The notes under the pieces: model-generated
Databases searched by the model: none
What the model was told of the DNA's origin: nothing
What the model saw: the letters and a program-made list of their open reading frames with translations, nothing else
Part shown: positions 34,946 through 46,914 of the stretch, piece by piece
How positions within the stretch are numbered: position 1 is the first letter of the stretch
Layout of the letters: each line of letters starts with the position of its first letter
Assembly (NCBI GenBank): GCA_032622095.1
Contig: CP136068.1
Coordinates: 12,879,729 to 12,943,728, forward strand
Source of the DNA: Siphonodentalium dalli
Lineage: Eukaryota > Mollusca > Scaphopoda > Gadilida > Siphonodentaliidae
Direction of reading: 5' to 3'
DNA: 64,000 nucleotides
Translations under genes and position numbers: made by a program

Positions 34946-37396
34946 TTTGGCTGGATACATGTACTGCGTTGTCTTGGATACATGTAGTGCGTTGTCTTGG
35001 ATACATGTACTGCGTTGTCTTGGATACATGTACTGCGTTGTCTTGGATACATGTACTGCGTTGTCTTGGATACATGTACTGCGTTGTCTTGGATACATGT
35101 ACTGCGTTGTCTTGGATACATGTTGTGCGTTGTCTTGGATACATGTACTGCGTTGTCTTGGATACATGTACTGCGTTGTCTTGGATACATGTACTGCGTT
35201 GTCTTGGATACATGTACTGCGTTGTCTTGGATACATGTACTGCGTTGTCTTGGATACATGTACTGCGTTGTCTTGGATACATGTACTGCGTTGTCTTGGA
35301 TACATGTACTGCGTTGTCTTGAATACATGTACTGCGTTGTCTTGGATACATGTACTGCGTTGTCTTGGATACGTGTACTGCGTTGTCTTGGATACATGTA
35401 CTGCGTTGTCTTGGATACATGTACTGCGTTGTCTTGGATACATGTACTGCGTTGTCTTGGATACATGTACTGCGTTGTCTTGGATACATGTACTGCGTTG
35501 TCTTGGATACATGTACTGCGTTGTCTTGGAAACATGTACTGCGTTGTCTTGGATACATGTACTGCGTTGTCTTGGATACATGTACTGCGTTGTCTTGGAT
35601 ACATGTACTGCGTTGTCTTGGATACATGTACTGCGTTGTCTTGGATACATGTACTGCGTTGTCTTGGATACATGTACTGCGTTGTCTTGGATACATGTAC
35701 TGCGTTGTCTTGGATACATGTACTGCGTTGTCTTGGATACATGTACTGCGTTGTCTTGGATACATGTACTGCGTTGTCTTGGATACATGTACTGCGTTGT
35801 CTTGGATACGTATACTGCGTTGTCTTGGATACGTGTACTGCGTTGTCTTGGATACGTGTACTGTGTTGTCTTGGATACGTGTACTGCGGTATCTTGGATA
35901 CGTGTACTGCGTTGTCTTGGATACGTGTACTGCGTTGTCTTGGATACGTGTACTGCGTTGTCTTGGATACGTGTACTGCGTTGTCTTGGATACGTGTACT
36001 GCGTTGTCTTGGATACATGTACTGCGTTGTCTTGGATACATGTACTGCGTTGTCTTGGATACATGTACTGCGTTGTCTTGGATACATGTACTGCGTTGTC
36101 TTGGATACATGTACTGCGTTGTCTTGGATACATGTACTGCGTTGTCTTGGATACATGTACTGCGTTGTCTTGGATACATGTACTGCGTTGTCTTGGATAC
36201 ATGTACTGCGTTGTCTTGGATACATGTACTGCGTTGTCTTGGATACGTGTACTGCGTTGTCTTGGATACGTGTACTGCGTTGTCTTGGGTACATGTACTG
36301 CGTTGTCTTGGATACATGTACTGCGTTGTCTTGGATACATGTACTGCGTTGTCTTGGATACATGTACTGCGTTGTCTTGGATACATGTACTGCGTTGTCT
36401 TGGATACATGTACTGCGTTGTCTTGGATACGTGTACTGCGTTGTCTTGGATACGTGTACTGCGTTGTCTTGGATACATGTACTGCGTTGTCTTGGATACA
36501 TGTACTGCGTTGTCTTGGATACATGTACTGCGTTGTCTTGGATACATGTACTGCGTTGTCTTGGATACATGTACTGCGTTGTCTTGGATACATGTACTGC
36601 GTTGTCTTGGAAACATGTACTGCGTTGTCTTGGATACATGTACTGCGTTGTCTTGGATACATGTACTGCGTTGTCTTGGATACATGTACTGCGTTGTCTT
36701 GGATACATGTACTGCGTTGTCTTGGATACATGTACTGCGTTGTCTTGGATACATGTACTGCGTTGTCTTGGATACATGTACTGCGTTGTCTTGGATACAT
36801 GTACTGCGTTGTCTTGGATACATGTACTGCGTTGTCTTGGATACGTATACTGCGTTGTCTTGGATACGTGTACTGCGTTGTCTTGGATACGTGTACTGTG
36901 TTGTCTTGGATACGTGTACTGCGGTATCTTGGATACGTGTACTGCGTTGTCTTGGATACGTGTACTGCGTTGTCTTGGATACGTGTACTGCGTTGACTTG
37001 GATACGTGTACTGCGTTGTCTTGGATACATGTACTGCGTTGTCTTGGATACATGTACTGCGTTGTCTTGGATACATGTACTGCGTTGTCTTGGATACATG
37101 TACTGCGTTGTCTTGGATACATGTACTGCGTTGTCTTGGATACATGTACTGCGTTGTCTTGGATACATGTACTGCGTTGTCTTGGATACATGTACTGCGT
37201 TGTCTTGGATACATATACTGCGTTGTCTTGGATACATGTACTGCGTTGTCTTATATACATGTACTGCGTTGTCTTGGATACGTGTACTGCGTTGTCTTGG
37301 GTACATGTACTGCGTTGTCTTGGATACATGTACTGCGTTGTCTTGGATACATGTACTGCGTTGTCTTGGATACATGTACTGCGTTGGCTTGGTCTT
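34946..37396. repeat. 23 bp satellite array, about 106 copies
   Basis: Every copy contains GGATACATGTACTGCG followed by TTGTCTT, repeated without interruption. Because 23 is not a multiple of 3 and the monomer has no stop in any phase on either strand, all six frames stay open for 1.6-2.7 kb, with a 23-residue protein period. Variant copies (ACGTGT for ACATGT, AAACATG, CTGTGTTG, GCGGTATCTT) form clusters at about 35365, 35807-36000, 36245-36280, 36430-36465 and 36842-37015. I interpret this as non-coding satellite DNA. Confidence 0.96.
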
Positions 37397-38728
37397 TATT
37401 TGTTTAAAAGCGATCCATTCCATATACACGATGACGTACATCCGGTCTATAGAGACATCCAAGTCCTTGCGGAGTGCAAACGAACGAAATTGATGCCAAC
37501 GTATTTCGCTGCAACCATACGCACATCATGCCATAGAAGTCCACACTACAACAAACATGCAGGTGTGTGCTTTGTGAAATTCCCAGTGCGTTGATGGCCA
37601 TATCAGTTATTCACTCCATCTTCCACCCAGTGTGCGAGTAGCATTGTTTAAGACATCCGACTATATTGTTTAAGACATCCGATTACATTCGATAAATGTA
37701 TGTTATGTGCGATAGCGTCTTTATGTAGATTCGTACCTAGGTCATATAGGGTTGTGTTATACAAAACTAACTGCAGATATCTCCGTCGAGTACCACAGCA
37801 AACCAAATAGAACGGAAGCTTGTTTTCGACCGCCGGGACGTTGGCTTGTTTTCCCCATCCGGTAAGACCTCGTCGGATAGTTCTGTATCTGTTTTAGGAT
37901 CAGCTGTTTGTTTGGTAAGGAAATTGTTCTACAGTTATTCCCGTTGAGTATCGCTACATCATGACGCGAATGCAACCTACGTTCGACCGCCAAGTTATTT
38001 GTGTACGCAGTTATGTTCTGGCTTCCTCTGCGATACCAATTATCGCCAAAGGAGATCGATTATGTTAGTATCCAAATATGTTCATACAATATATAGAGGT
38101 ATTTCCTGAATATTATTTAAGCGGACATTTTTAATAATACATAATAAATATCAAATAAATAATACGAAATTACCAAGTTTGCACATCGAAACATGTACTG
38201 TAGATATTAACATTAGATTTTGTATTGATAATGTATCTATTGTATTTGATGAATCGCGATTGAACCTATAGTAATGCGTCAAGCTGACGATCGGGTGGTT
38301 GACACAGAAGAATGTCATCTTTCACCCAACCGATAGCCTCAATCCACGTTAAATTATGTTCAAGCTATCATTCAGACACCACAGAAATTAATTATGTTCA
38401 AGTGTCAAAAGAGGCATAACTCCGTCAAAAACCAACGGGTCATCACCAAATTCGGACTTGACACGTATCTCCTCAAATGTGAAGACATACAGGATACCAA
38501 GAAATTATGCTGAACATTGATCAAGTTGGCATCCCAGACAACCAAACAAACTTGATGTCTAAGTTGAAAAGGGGTATAACAACGACTGATAACTCAATCG
38601 TCAGGCCATAATCAAAATCGAACTTGACGTGAGTCTCAAATGTGGAAATTAATGTCAAACATGTTTAATATGTTTAATATTGCTCAAGTGACTACACACG
38701 ATATCCCACGGATCTGATCCGGACAATC
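37397..38728. other. No gene; upstream part of a possible Helitron-like element from about 38400
   Basis: TTGTTTAAGACATCCGA is directly duplicated at 37646 and 37667. From 38400 two related segments (AGAGGCATAACTCCGTC at 38411, AGGGGTATAACAACGACTG at 38570) resemble repeat modules of the element that ends at 39413. Confidence 0.4.
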
Positions 38729-39290
38729 ATGATGGACATACTGGTGGACATACTGATAGACATACTGATGGGCATACTGATGGACATACTGGTAGACATA
38801 CTGATGGACATACTGATGAACATACTGATAGACATACTGATTGACATACTGATGGACATACTGATGGACATACTGATGGACATACTGATTTACATACTGA
38901 TGGACATACTGATGGACATACTGATGGACATACTGGTAGACATACTGATGGACATACTGATTTACATACTGATGGACATACTGATGGACATACTGATGGA
39001 CATACTGATGTACATACCGATGGACATACTGATGGCCATACTGATGGACATACTGATGGACATACTGATGTACATACTGATGGACATACTGATGGACATA
39101 CTGATGGACATACTGATGGACATACTGATTTAAATACTGATGGACATACTGATGGACATACTGGTGGACATACTGATGGACATACCGATGGACATACTGG
39201 TGGACATACTGATGGACATACTGCTAGACATACTGATAGACATACTGATGGACATACTGATGGACATACTGATGGACATGCTTATTTTAA
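38729..39290. repeat. 12 bp minisatellite, about 46 copies
   Basis: Tandem GGACATACTGAT with substitutions (TGGTAGACATAC, TTACATACTGAT). Because 12 is divisible by 3, the same four residues repeat in each open frame (DILM on +, SMSI on -). It ends just before a Helitron-type 3' terminus. Confidence 0.96.
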
Positions 39291-39360
39291 TAGTCTTCCG
39301 AAATGTACCGTAGACTATAAGTACTCTTAGCACGAATATTCTCTTTTCTCATAGAAAATG

Positions 39361-39413
39361 TCCCCAAATAGAGACACCACTTTAACCCGCACAAAGCCGG
39401 GTCACACTGCTAG
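39361..39413 (+). mobile_element. Helitron 3' terminus
   Basis: AACCCGCACAAAGCCGGGTC forms a hairpin, followed by ACACTGCTAG and then T. This closely resembles the hairpin-plus-CTAG ends at 24604 and 54243. The element probably includes the 12 bp minisatellite and begins somewhere after 38390, but no 5' end was identified. Confidence 0.75.
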
Positions 39414-41395
39414 TATGAACCTATATCGACTTACCAGTTCAACGCTGTATATAATCTGTTTATAATCAGTTCAACGCTGTTATAATCTGTTTATAACGCT
39501 GTTTATAATCCGTTTTCGCGCCATAAAACTGAATAACGGTAACAAGTCCACTATGGCTTATTTCATAATCAAATAAGTTGAATATATATTGATAACGTCG
39601 TCGTGTACTGAACATGTTGACACGGCACAATCGTTTCGACGATTCTACGACCAATTCCACGATTCTGCGGCTTGACAACCACGGTGCTACGGCAGTTTAA
39701 CGATTCTGCGACCTTATTATACGTGACATTTTATGACAAACTTACATGTAGATAAAGGGGCGTTTTTACTGAATTGGGACGATAAATGTGGGCGTCTTCT
39801 TGTATTCGTCGTGTTGAGTAGACTTTGCACGTCCACCAGGTTGATTCACGGAATACATACGAATATGAGATATATACATAAAATGAGTCACAATCGGCTC
39901 GGTCAAATCTGGATAATTAGATAAAACCGCGAACTGATCGCAAAAAGTCATTTCTTGGGCTACAAAGGGACCTTAACAGTGCGAACATTTACATCCAACG
40001 TAAGCTTTGATAAGCATAAATGTATTATTTGTCAAATTCGTACCTTTGTTGACGCAATATTCGGTTAAACTTAACACAGAAATGCAGTAAAAATGTCAAC
40101 TATTTGGCAACGCCCCGCTTCGACCATGACAACGACGATTGTGCGACTCGTTGAACGGTAATTTTCATTTGTATACGACGTATATGTCACTGATCGGGCA
40201 GCTTAGTTCTGCGTGTAAGCCCGTTATGCTGCATCAATAATGTTTGGAACTGTGCCTTCGTTATACAATGCACATGTCCTGGATTCAATACAGTACTGTG
40301 TATTTACTGGTCCCCACATGTGAAGATATAGAGACCAAGTCACATAATATATTTGTCGCTAAACGAGCATTCTCAGATTAGAACATCACAAAATTCCCAA
40401 CTTACATGTACCTGAACATTTTCCTTCTTAGTGCACCCAGCGGTTTTGTATTTTCTGTAAAGTTGACTTGTTCATACGAAAATGTCACCACTTAGCCTAC
40501 CATAACATGAGTTATTTTAGTCATATTCTGATTAGCAGGTAGGCCCTACATATAAAGATGTCCTCGAAATCATTATTGATCGTTTAGTTACTTTAATAAA
40601 GGTGTTTGTATGAAAGTATTAGTTAAAATTCTTCGAAATAGGGGGCGGGTGTGGTTATCAGAAACTGAAAAATAATGAGCAACACTTTAAAAAAAATAAA
40701 AAGTAAAGGGATAGATAACTTAAAAATTGCGGTTTTAGTCTACATGTCAAAGTTCTGGAGGTGCATTCCATGAAATCCATGCCCGTGTTCACGGAAAATA
40801 TATAGTGGTAATTAAGGACGGATAATAATGATTTATATAGAGGATCCCCAACGAGTTATGTTGGGATATAACATTTTATAAAGCGAGTTTATTAACTGTG
40901 TTTATACCTTTTTTTTAAATATCAAAATCCTTAAAAGAAGCTGAAAATGCATGCAGAATGCAAAAAATTGCAATATCTAGTGTTGGTGTCATGCGAGGTT
41001 TTTCGAAAATAGTATTAATCCGCGCGGTCATTGCTGGTGTGATGTCAAGTATCCCGGGAAGCACGCACCTATTCGCCATTTAGTGGATATAAGGAAATAT
41101 GCAATGGCTCTTTTAATGATACAATATATACAATTTTGCCAAAATGAAAAGACACATTAAAATGGAACATTATTTTGTCTCGAAGGTGTCTTTACTTCCT
41201 CTTGTGTTGTGGTAAGGAAATCAATATTATTTTTTTCAATCGCAGTTTTTTTTAGCTCGTTTTCCTTGTTAAAATGTGGTTATGTGATCAAGTGGATTTC
41301 AAATTCGTCCCAATTATATACAATTTATTAACCTCGTCCATTAAAGTCGGTTCAAGCCTCGCTAAGATCAGCTCGAATAAACTCATTAGAGATTA
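39414..41395. other. No gene; short dispersed inverted match at 39617-39686
   Basis: Bases 39617-39686 (CACGGCACAATCGTTTCGAC, GACCAATTCCACGATTCTGC) are the near-exact reverse complement of 45548-45620. The rest shows no coding or element signature. Confidence 0.6.
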
Positions 41396-41518
41396 TCTAT
41401 CCTCCCTCCCCTCTCTCTCTCCCTCCCCCTCTCTCCCCCCTCTCTCTCTCTCCCTCTCACCCTTCCCTCCCCTCTCACACACACTCTCTCTCCCTCTATA
41501 TATACATATATGTATATA
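41396..41518. repeat. CT-rich microsatellite
   Basis: Interrupted CCCTCTCTCTCT tract ending in TATATACATATATGTATATA. The Ser/Pro/Leu-rich frame across it is low complexity. Confidence 0.95.
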
Positions 41519-42164
41519 TTATCGTCTCCGATACCTGGATGTCAAATATGGAATTATACTCAAAACAAAATTATTTTAAATGTGGAGTTAATTTCTAAGG
41601 CGACCCTTCCCCAACATCGATAGTTCGATACCACAACGCAACTGAGAATAAGACATGTTGACGAAAAGAAAATACCGACGCAGTATGAGTCGGCTGCTAG
41701 TTAGGCGTCCAGACGGAAGGAAGGAAAGTTGGATAGGCGGACAGGCAATTTAAATCATGTAATGTGTGGTACACAGGTATGAAAATTAAACCTGTACAGT
41801 ATAGCAATATAGGATTCGACATTACTTTATTTTCCGCAGCTGGCTCCAAATAAAAGAGTCTTAATCTCGTAGCCTTGATGTGACTCATATGCGTATTCAT
41901 ATCTATTATAAATAGCGAGCATGACATTCACTAGAAAGCGACTTCTCGTGAGCACAAGTTAACAAGAAAACCATAGTCAGAAATGGTAACGCCACCAATA
42001 TCATATTATTAGCCTTAAATATAAATTATAATACAAGTATACTATAAACTAGCTTTCAAATTTTATGTGGGAAATTTGCATACTTCCATGCACATTTCAA
42101 GTTTTCCCGTTTCCCGTGTTATACATTACTTTCTTCAAACTGTCTTCTTTATTGCACAAGCTGA
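41519..42164. other. No gene seen
   Basis: No recognisable coding, RNA or element signature. Confidence 0.4.
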
Positions 42165-42715
42165 TGGGCCCGACTTCGTCCTGGCTGTTTCCCATCTGAT
42201 TTCCGGCGAAAGGCGCGATTTGACCTTGAATTGACTATTTCGAAAGTCAAGGTCAGGTCAGGGTCATGATTTGACCCGCCCAAAACACCCCCATCCCCAA
42301 AACACCCCTAGGTATCAAATTTCGTCGAAATCCGTCCGTTTTACCCCACTTGACCTTTAATTAACAATTTTGAAGGTCAAGGTAAGGTCGGAGTTATGAT
42401 TTGACCCGTCCAAAACACTCCCCTGACAAAGGTATAACATTTCGTCGAAATCCATCCGTTTTACCCGATTTGACCTTTGATTGACCACATTGAAGGTCAT
42501 GGTCACTCCGATGTCACGATTTGACCCGTTCAAAACACTTCCCGGACAAAAGTATTCCTAGGTATCAAATTTCACCGAAATTCGTCCGTTTTACCCAAAT
42601 TGACCTTGCATTGACAGTTTAAAGGTCAAGGTCAGGTCGGGGTCACGATTTGACCCGTCCAAAACACTTCTCGGACACAAATACCCCTAAGTATCAAATT
42701 ACGTTGAAATCTATG
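42165..42715 (-). mobile_element. Helitron-related fragment with four tandem units
   Basis: Units of about 120 bp repeat GGTCAAGGTCAGGTC, ATTTGACCCGTCCAAAACAC, TATCAAATTTCGTCGAAATC and CCGTTTTACCC. The reverse complement of the left edge (GGACGAAGTCGGGCCCATC) resembles the 3' hairpin of the Helitrons at 24604 and 54243, and the unit is the inverted form of the TGACCTTGACC module inside Helitron copy 1. The terminal CTAG is not intact here. Confidence 0.65.
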
Positions 42716-42957
42716 GAAAGCCGAAGAGGACATGTTAGTTGCTAATTGCTAGATATACGACGCACGACTTGTCGCGGTATTTTAAAGGTGTTTCAAACTA
42801 GGAGATAGAAGTATTCTGCGTTTCAAATGGTGATGAATTATAGTATTTTATTCAAATTTTATGGCATAAATTGTTATTGTAATACGACCCTGCCTAACTA
42901 TGCTTAAAAGCCATGTCCTGATTGGCCAGTGGCCCGAGTTACCATGGTTATCTCGTT

Positions 42958-43003
42958 CCAGTTTTGTGGTACAATTCTACTTTTTCCAATTGTACCACGA
43001 AAA
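42958..43003. repeat. Short inverted repeat around TTGTACCAC
   Basis: TTTTGTGGTACAATT and AATTGTACCACGAAAA pair across about 15 bp. The same GTGGTACAA / TTGTACCAC words occur within the large hairpin at 43774-43920, suggesting one family. Confidence 0.7.
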
Positions 43004-43773
43004 AAATCAAAACAATCGGTTTATTCAGATCGCCGCACGCGACTTTTCCCCGTCTGTTCTAACTCCGCGCAAACGGGGCATCAACGGAGTACACCCGCAC
43101 CCGTAACCCTTTGATTGAATTTTGCTACATCTTGACAATCTTGCGAATTTTCTAGCGATTTGTCGCTTGAAACCAGTTTGGTTGCCAATGAATATGGTCC
43201 AAATGATGTTATGGTATATTGATATATGTTACGACCAAAGAAAGTTACTTAATAAGTATATTAAATGACAAAATAAATCCATGGGGCCGGGCTGTGCATT
43301 CGTCGATTCGAATCTCGATCATATTCGATATTTCGGAATCAAGTTGAAAATGAAAGCGTTTGTTCACCAGTACAGAAGGGGAATAAGATTAGTTTAGTAA
43401 ACTAGATTATTTAGATCGATTTGTGTAAGGAAAATGGTCCATAGTCGATGATCATATTCATGTTGTCCCAACAACGTTCAAAACAGAAATGACCGCATCG
43501 TATTACCTGTACAATTTAAATGAAACGCACGGGCGCCGCTGAAAACACATCGTTTTTTAGCCAATCACAACGATTATTTCTAGAAGAGGTGCCTCGAAAA
43601 GTCAACGGGGGAATTTCATAACAAGACATTACTAGAGTACTCCATGCAAAGAAATCGAGTACGCCCAATACGAATTACACCACGAAATGTTTTCTCACCT
43701 GAGACCGAAAAAGCGCAGTATTTCGTTGACTATTCAGTCGAATTGTGACCATAAACTTTCAGTCGTATTACAA

Positions 43774-43920
43774 AAGAAATAAATACACGGTGTATCGGTG
43801 TGTATGGTCAAGTTGTACCACAAAAAAATGATTGTAGGACTCCGCTACGCGTCGTCCTACAATCAGTTTTGTGTGGTACAACTTGACCATACACACCGAT
43901 ACACCGTGTATTTATTTCTT
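43774..43920. repeat. Near-perfect hairpin with 67 bp arms
   Basis: Arms 43774-43840 and 43854-43920 are reverse complements with few mismatches (AATACACGGTGTATCGGTGT against ACACCGATACACCGTGTATT) and a 13 bp loop, itself CGCTACGCG-like. There is no coding capacity, so it is probably a MITE or a recent palindromic duplication. Confidence 0.95.
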
Positions 43921-44304
43921 AATTATAACCGTATATACTATAAAAAAATGAATGACTCGAAAATTAAGTGGGCCTTTAAACCAATTCACAATTGCAGTTA
44001 GACTCATCTCATATTCGTCTATTCAGCGATATTCTGCTGCGCAGTTTGTTATAGCCTCCAGTATTTATTGAGCGTTATAGCCCCACTGTTATAATTCGCC
44101 TTTAGCAGGCGTACTCTTGCCTCAGATTATTGAGATATTAGGTCACACGTAATTACATTAAATCGCATGGAAACATAGCAATTGAGGGCTGCTTGGCGTG
44201 AATATGTAATGAGAAATAATGTCATACATAATGACATTAAACTCAAGAAAACCCGCGAAAACAAAACAAAATCACATTTAATGTTTTAGGTTATTTCCTT
44301 CATA
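43921..44304. other. No gene seen
   Basis: AT-rich, no signature recognised. Confidence 0.4.
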
Positions 44305-44890
44305 AAAAGAATCTTCGTGATAATGAACCCTCTCAATACTTTAGAATATAGAATTAACCTTAAAATAACAAAAACCTTCGGAATAGAGAACCTTCGGAAT
44401 AACGAACCTACGGATTGGTGAAGCTTCGGAATAGCGAACATTCAGAGAAATTTCGGAATAGTGGACCTTCGGGATAGTGAACCTTCGGAATAGAGACATG
44501 CCCCCAATATTCATATTATATGCCCAGAGTTCAAAGGTATGGGCCCATAAAATTCTAAATTTGGCCCTTAAAATATTAAACCCCAAAATGGAGCCGCACA
44601 GAACAGCACTTAGGTCAACTGTACCTGTGTCATGTTCCAATGTTGGAGGGTCCATATATACCACAACATTCATATTATATGGATGTGAGCGCACACTCCA
44701 TAAAATGAATTTTCGTGATAATTAACCCTCTCAATACTTTAGAATATAGAATTAACCTAAAAATAACAAAAACCTTCGGAATAGAGAACCTTCGGAATAG
44801 CGAACCTTCGGAATAGTGAACCTTCGAAATAGCAAGTATTCAGAATAGAGAACCTTCGGAATAGTGGACCTTCGGGAAAGCGAACCTTCA
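44305..44890. repeat. Duplicated block with CCTTCGGAATAG minisatellite
   Basis: About 180 bp at 44305-44485 is repeated at 44702-44890. Both start TTCGTGATAAT-AACCCTCT and CAATACTTTAGAATATAGAA, then continue into a short tandem array of roughly 15-17 bp units (AACCTTCGGAATAGNGA). The related peptide (YSEGSLFRRFTIPKV) is a repeat artefact. Confidence 0.9.
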
Positions 44891-44899
44891 TAATAGAAA

Positions 44900-45090
44900 C
44901 ATGTCTCCACAATTACACCGGTGACGTAAACACATGTGCTAATCTTTGTTGGACTATCGTAACTATCGGTACGATTTATACTCAAGAACGAAACACCATA
45001 ATACATTCGCCCAGTGGATTATCGATCGTCCGCTCGAACATGAAAAACTGTACACCAGCTTACACCACTGTGTGGCGTAATGAAATTTCA
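44900..45090. repeat. Dispersed repeat shared with the 0.9-1.4 kb region
   Basis: ACACCGGTGACGT, CTATCGGTACGATT, ATACATTCGCCC and TGTGGCGTAATGAA occur in the same order as between 1150 and 1400. Confidence 0.65.
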
Positions 45091-45684
45091 ATTGCTGGTC
45101 GCACAATCGTCGTTGTCATAGTTGACTACTCGGCGTTGTCAATTGAGTGCGATGATACCCCCGCAAATAAGGACACAGCGCCATCAATCACAGAACTGAG
45201 GCGAACATTAGTTATGAAATATCACACAAAGACGTATGGCTATGTTATTATTTGGTTTCCACTCAATTTTATAGGACGTTATATATATTTTCTCAACTCT
45301 AAAGACGAATTTCACACAGTGATGTGTGTCAAACCAAAACAACCGGTCTATTTGTGTCAAAGATTATGTATTGTTGTGCTAACTGTCTAGTGCTGAACTC
45401 TTTACAGAATATCGAATCGAAGATCACCGTACCTAATAGAAATATAATATATGGTACATTCCTGTCCGTATTTCTGGAATTATTCATTTCTCAATGTTTT
45501 TTTTCGTGTTTATCGCATCAGCCTGGTCGCAGACTCGTTAAACCGACGTAGCACCGTGGTTGTCAAGCCGCAGAATCGTGGAATTGGTCGTAGAATCGTC
45601 GAAACGATTGTGCCGTGTGATGTTTTAATGTATAGGGAATTATGGAGTCGAAGAAACCAAACGTATGTATATATCATTCTAATT
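45091..45684. other. No gene recognised; dispersed inverted match at 45548-45620
   Basis: A 116-codon open frame at 45040-45390 overlaps the repeat at its start and resembles no family I know. Bases 45548-45620 pair with 39617-39686. Confidence 0.4.
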
Positions 45685-46131
45685 TAAAGGTACTCAATCC
45701 GATTAAGCACCCCTCAATTAATATTTATTTGGCTTGGGGGGGGGGGGGGTAAATAGCATTTGATTCGAGTCGAGGAACCCACCCATCAAAGCTCAGAGTG
45801 ATCAGATATCGATTTTAAAAATCTATTATTTTTTACCACGTGGAGTAATTAGTGGCGCAGTAAAAGTCGACGAGAATACTATATCGGACCAACTTTGCGG
45901 ATGAAGAGGGATAACTCTATAATCAAGTGGCTTTTTTGTATCAGGTTAATGACAAACCGGCAAAATTTCGTTGAATATAATGTTGATATTATATCTGACT
46001 GTGGTTAGCAATATTTTTGGTTAATTAATCGACTCTAATAACTGAAGCGGCATTTCAAAAAACATTGTTGTTGCTGTAATCTGATGATATGGGGACCATC
46101 GAATCGGATTGAGTACCTTTACTTGTAAACG
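45685..46131. mobile_element. MITE with TAAAGGTACTCAATCCGATT termini
   Basis: Begins TAAAGGTACTCAATCCGATT (45687) and ends with its reverse complement (46112-46131), enclosing about 445 bp with no coding capacity. A 14-base G run (45736-45749) lies inside. A second, more degraded copy is at 27640-28060. Superfamily not determined. Confidence 0.85.
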
Positions 46132-46762
46132 TTCGCGGCGATTCTTGGTGAACAGTGGTCATAATCGCTTGTTGTTGATTCATCTTAAACCACGCAATGT
46201 CACTGCGCATCGCCGCGAAAACAAAAAACAAAAATAACCTGATCTATATTTGGCTTAGTGTGTTCCACACGATTGTTGGTGTTTTGCTTGTCGCACACTA
46301 ATGACGCACTGCACTGAGACTATTAAATAAGGAAACCAAACTTATATTTCTAACTATTAATTGCAACCGATAATTTGCGAAGCATCTCTCGTGCCATACC
46401 ATGCATGTCACACGCGCATTAAATACACCCACCACTGTCATTGAGGAAGTTATTCGACTTGTACAAATCAGAAAGACCCCAGCCATGTTAAGTGGTAGCG
46501 GAAGTACCTACCCTTCACAATGGCCGATGAATGGTAAAATGAACATATATATACACATGGTAGCGTAGCATCCGTGAATCATGCGCAGATTTGGGTTGTG
46601 TTGCTGTGAATCCATTCTCATCCCGTCGATATTTAGTGGTAACGGAAATACAGAACCCGAAATAGATTTCATAACACATGAACATATACTGTATACACGC
46701 ATGTCGATATGCACTCATCCTTAATGGTGCGTTCGTAGTTTCTGGATCTTTTCTTTGTTGTC
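46132..46762. promoter_or_regulatory. Presumed upstream region of the integrin gene
   Basis: This is the 0.6 kb before the integrin start codon. It holds two related segments (AGTGGTAGCGGAAGTAC near 46491, AGTGGTAACGGAAATAC near 46634), apparently a diverged local duplication. No unambiguous TATA or initiator element can be assigned by eye, and the transcription start is unknown. Confidence 0.3.
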
Positions 46763-46914
46763 ATGGCCGGTGTTTCAGCCATGTTGGTGATTTTTGGGTT
46801 GATTCTGTTGGAATTTACTGCAGCCTTCAACGTAGATGTCGATAACGTTGTTACATACGCCGGCGTTAAAGGGAGTTTGTTTGGTTACACGGTTGAGTTT
46901 GCAAACCAAGATAG
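46763..46914 (+). CDS. Integrin alpha subunit, coding exon 1
   Basis: The ATG at 46763 opens 50 codons plus two bases, ending at a GTACGT donor (46915), phase 2. Residues about 1-21 are a hydrophobic signal peptide (LVIFGLILLEF) with likely cleavage after Ala-Ala. The mature protein starts FNVDVDNVVTYAGVKGSLFG then YTVEFANQDR. This is the conserved integrin alpha N-terminus (F-N-[LV]-D, then G-S-x-F-G-Y-[ST]-V), the first strand of the seven-bladed beta-propeller. Integrin alpha chains pair with beta chains to bind matrix or cell-surface ligands. The subtype cannot be told from two exons. The next exon is 9.4 kb downstream and joins in phase. Confidence 0.85.

Noticed and set aside
34824-37594. 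Open frames of 548-889 codons on both strands
   Set aside because: They are the six phases of one 23 bp satellite without stops; the peptide is a simple 23-residue repetition with no domain or splice context.
38692-39333. DILM- and SMSI-repeat proteins
   Set aside because: Direct translation of the 12 bp minisatellite in both strands.
43290-43330. Possible tRNA B-box (GATTCGAATCTC)
   Set aside because: No matching A-box, acceptor stem or cloverleaf around it.
45040-45390. 116-codon frame upstream of the integrin start
   Set aside because: Begins inside a dispersed repeat and resembles no known family.
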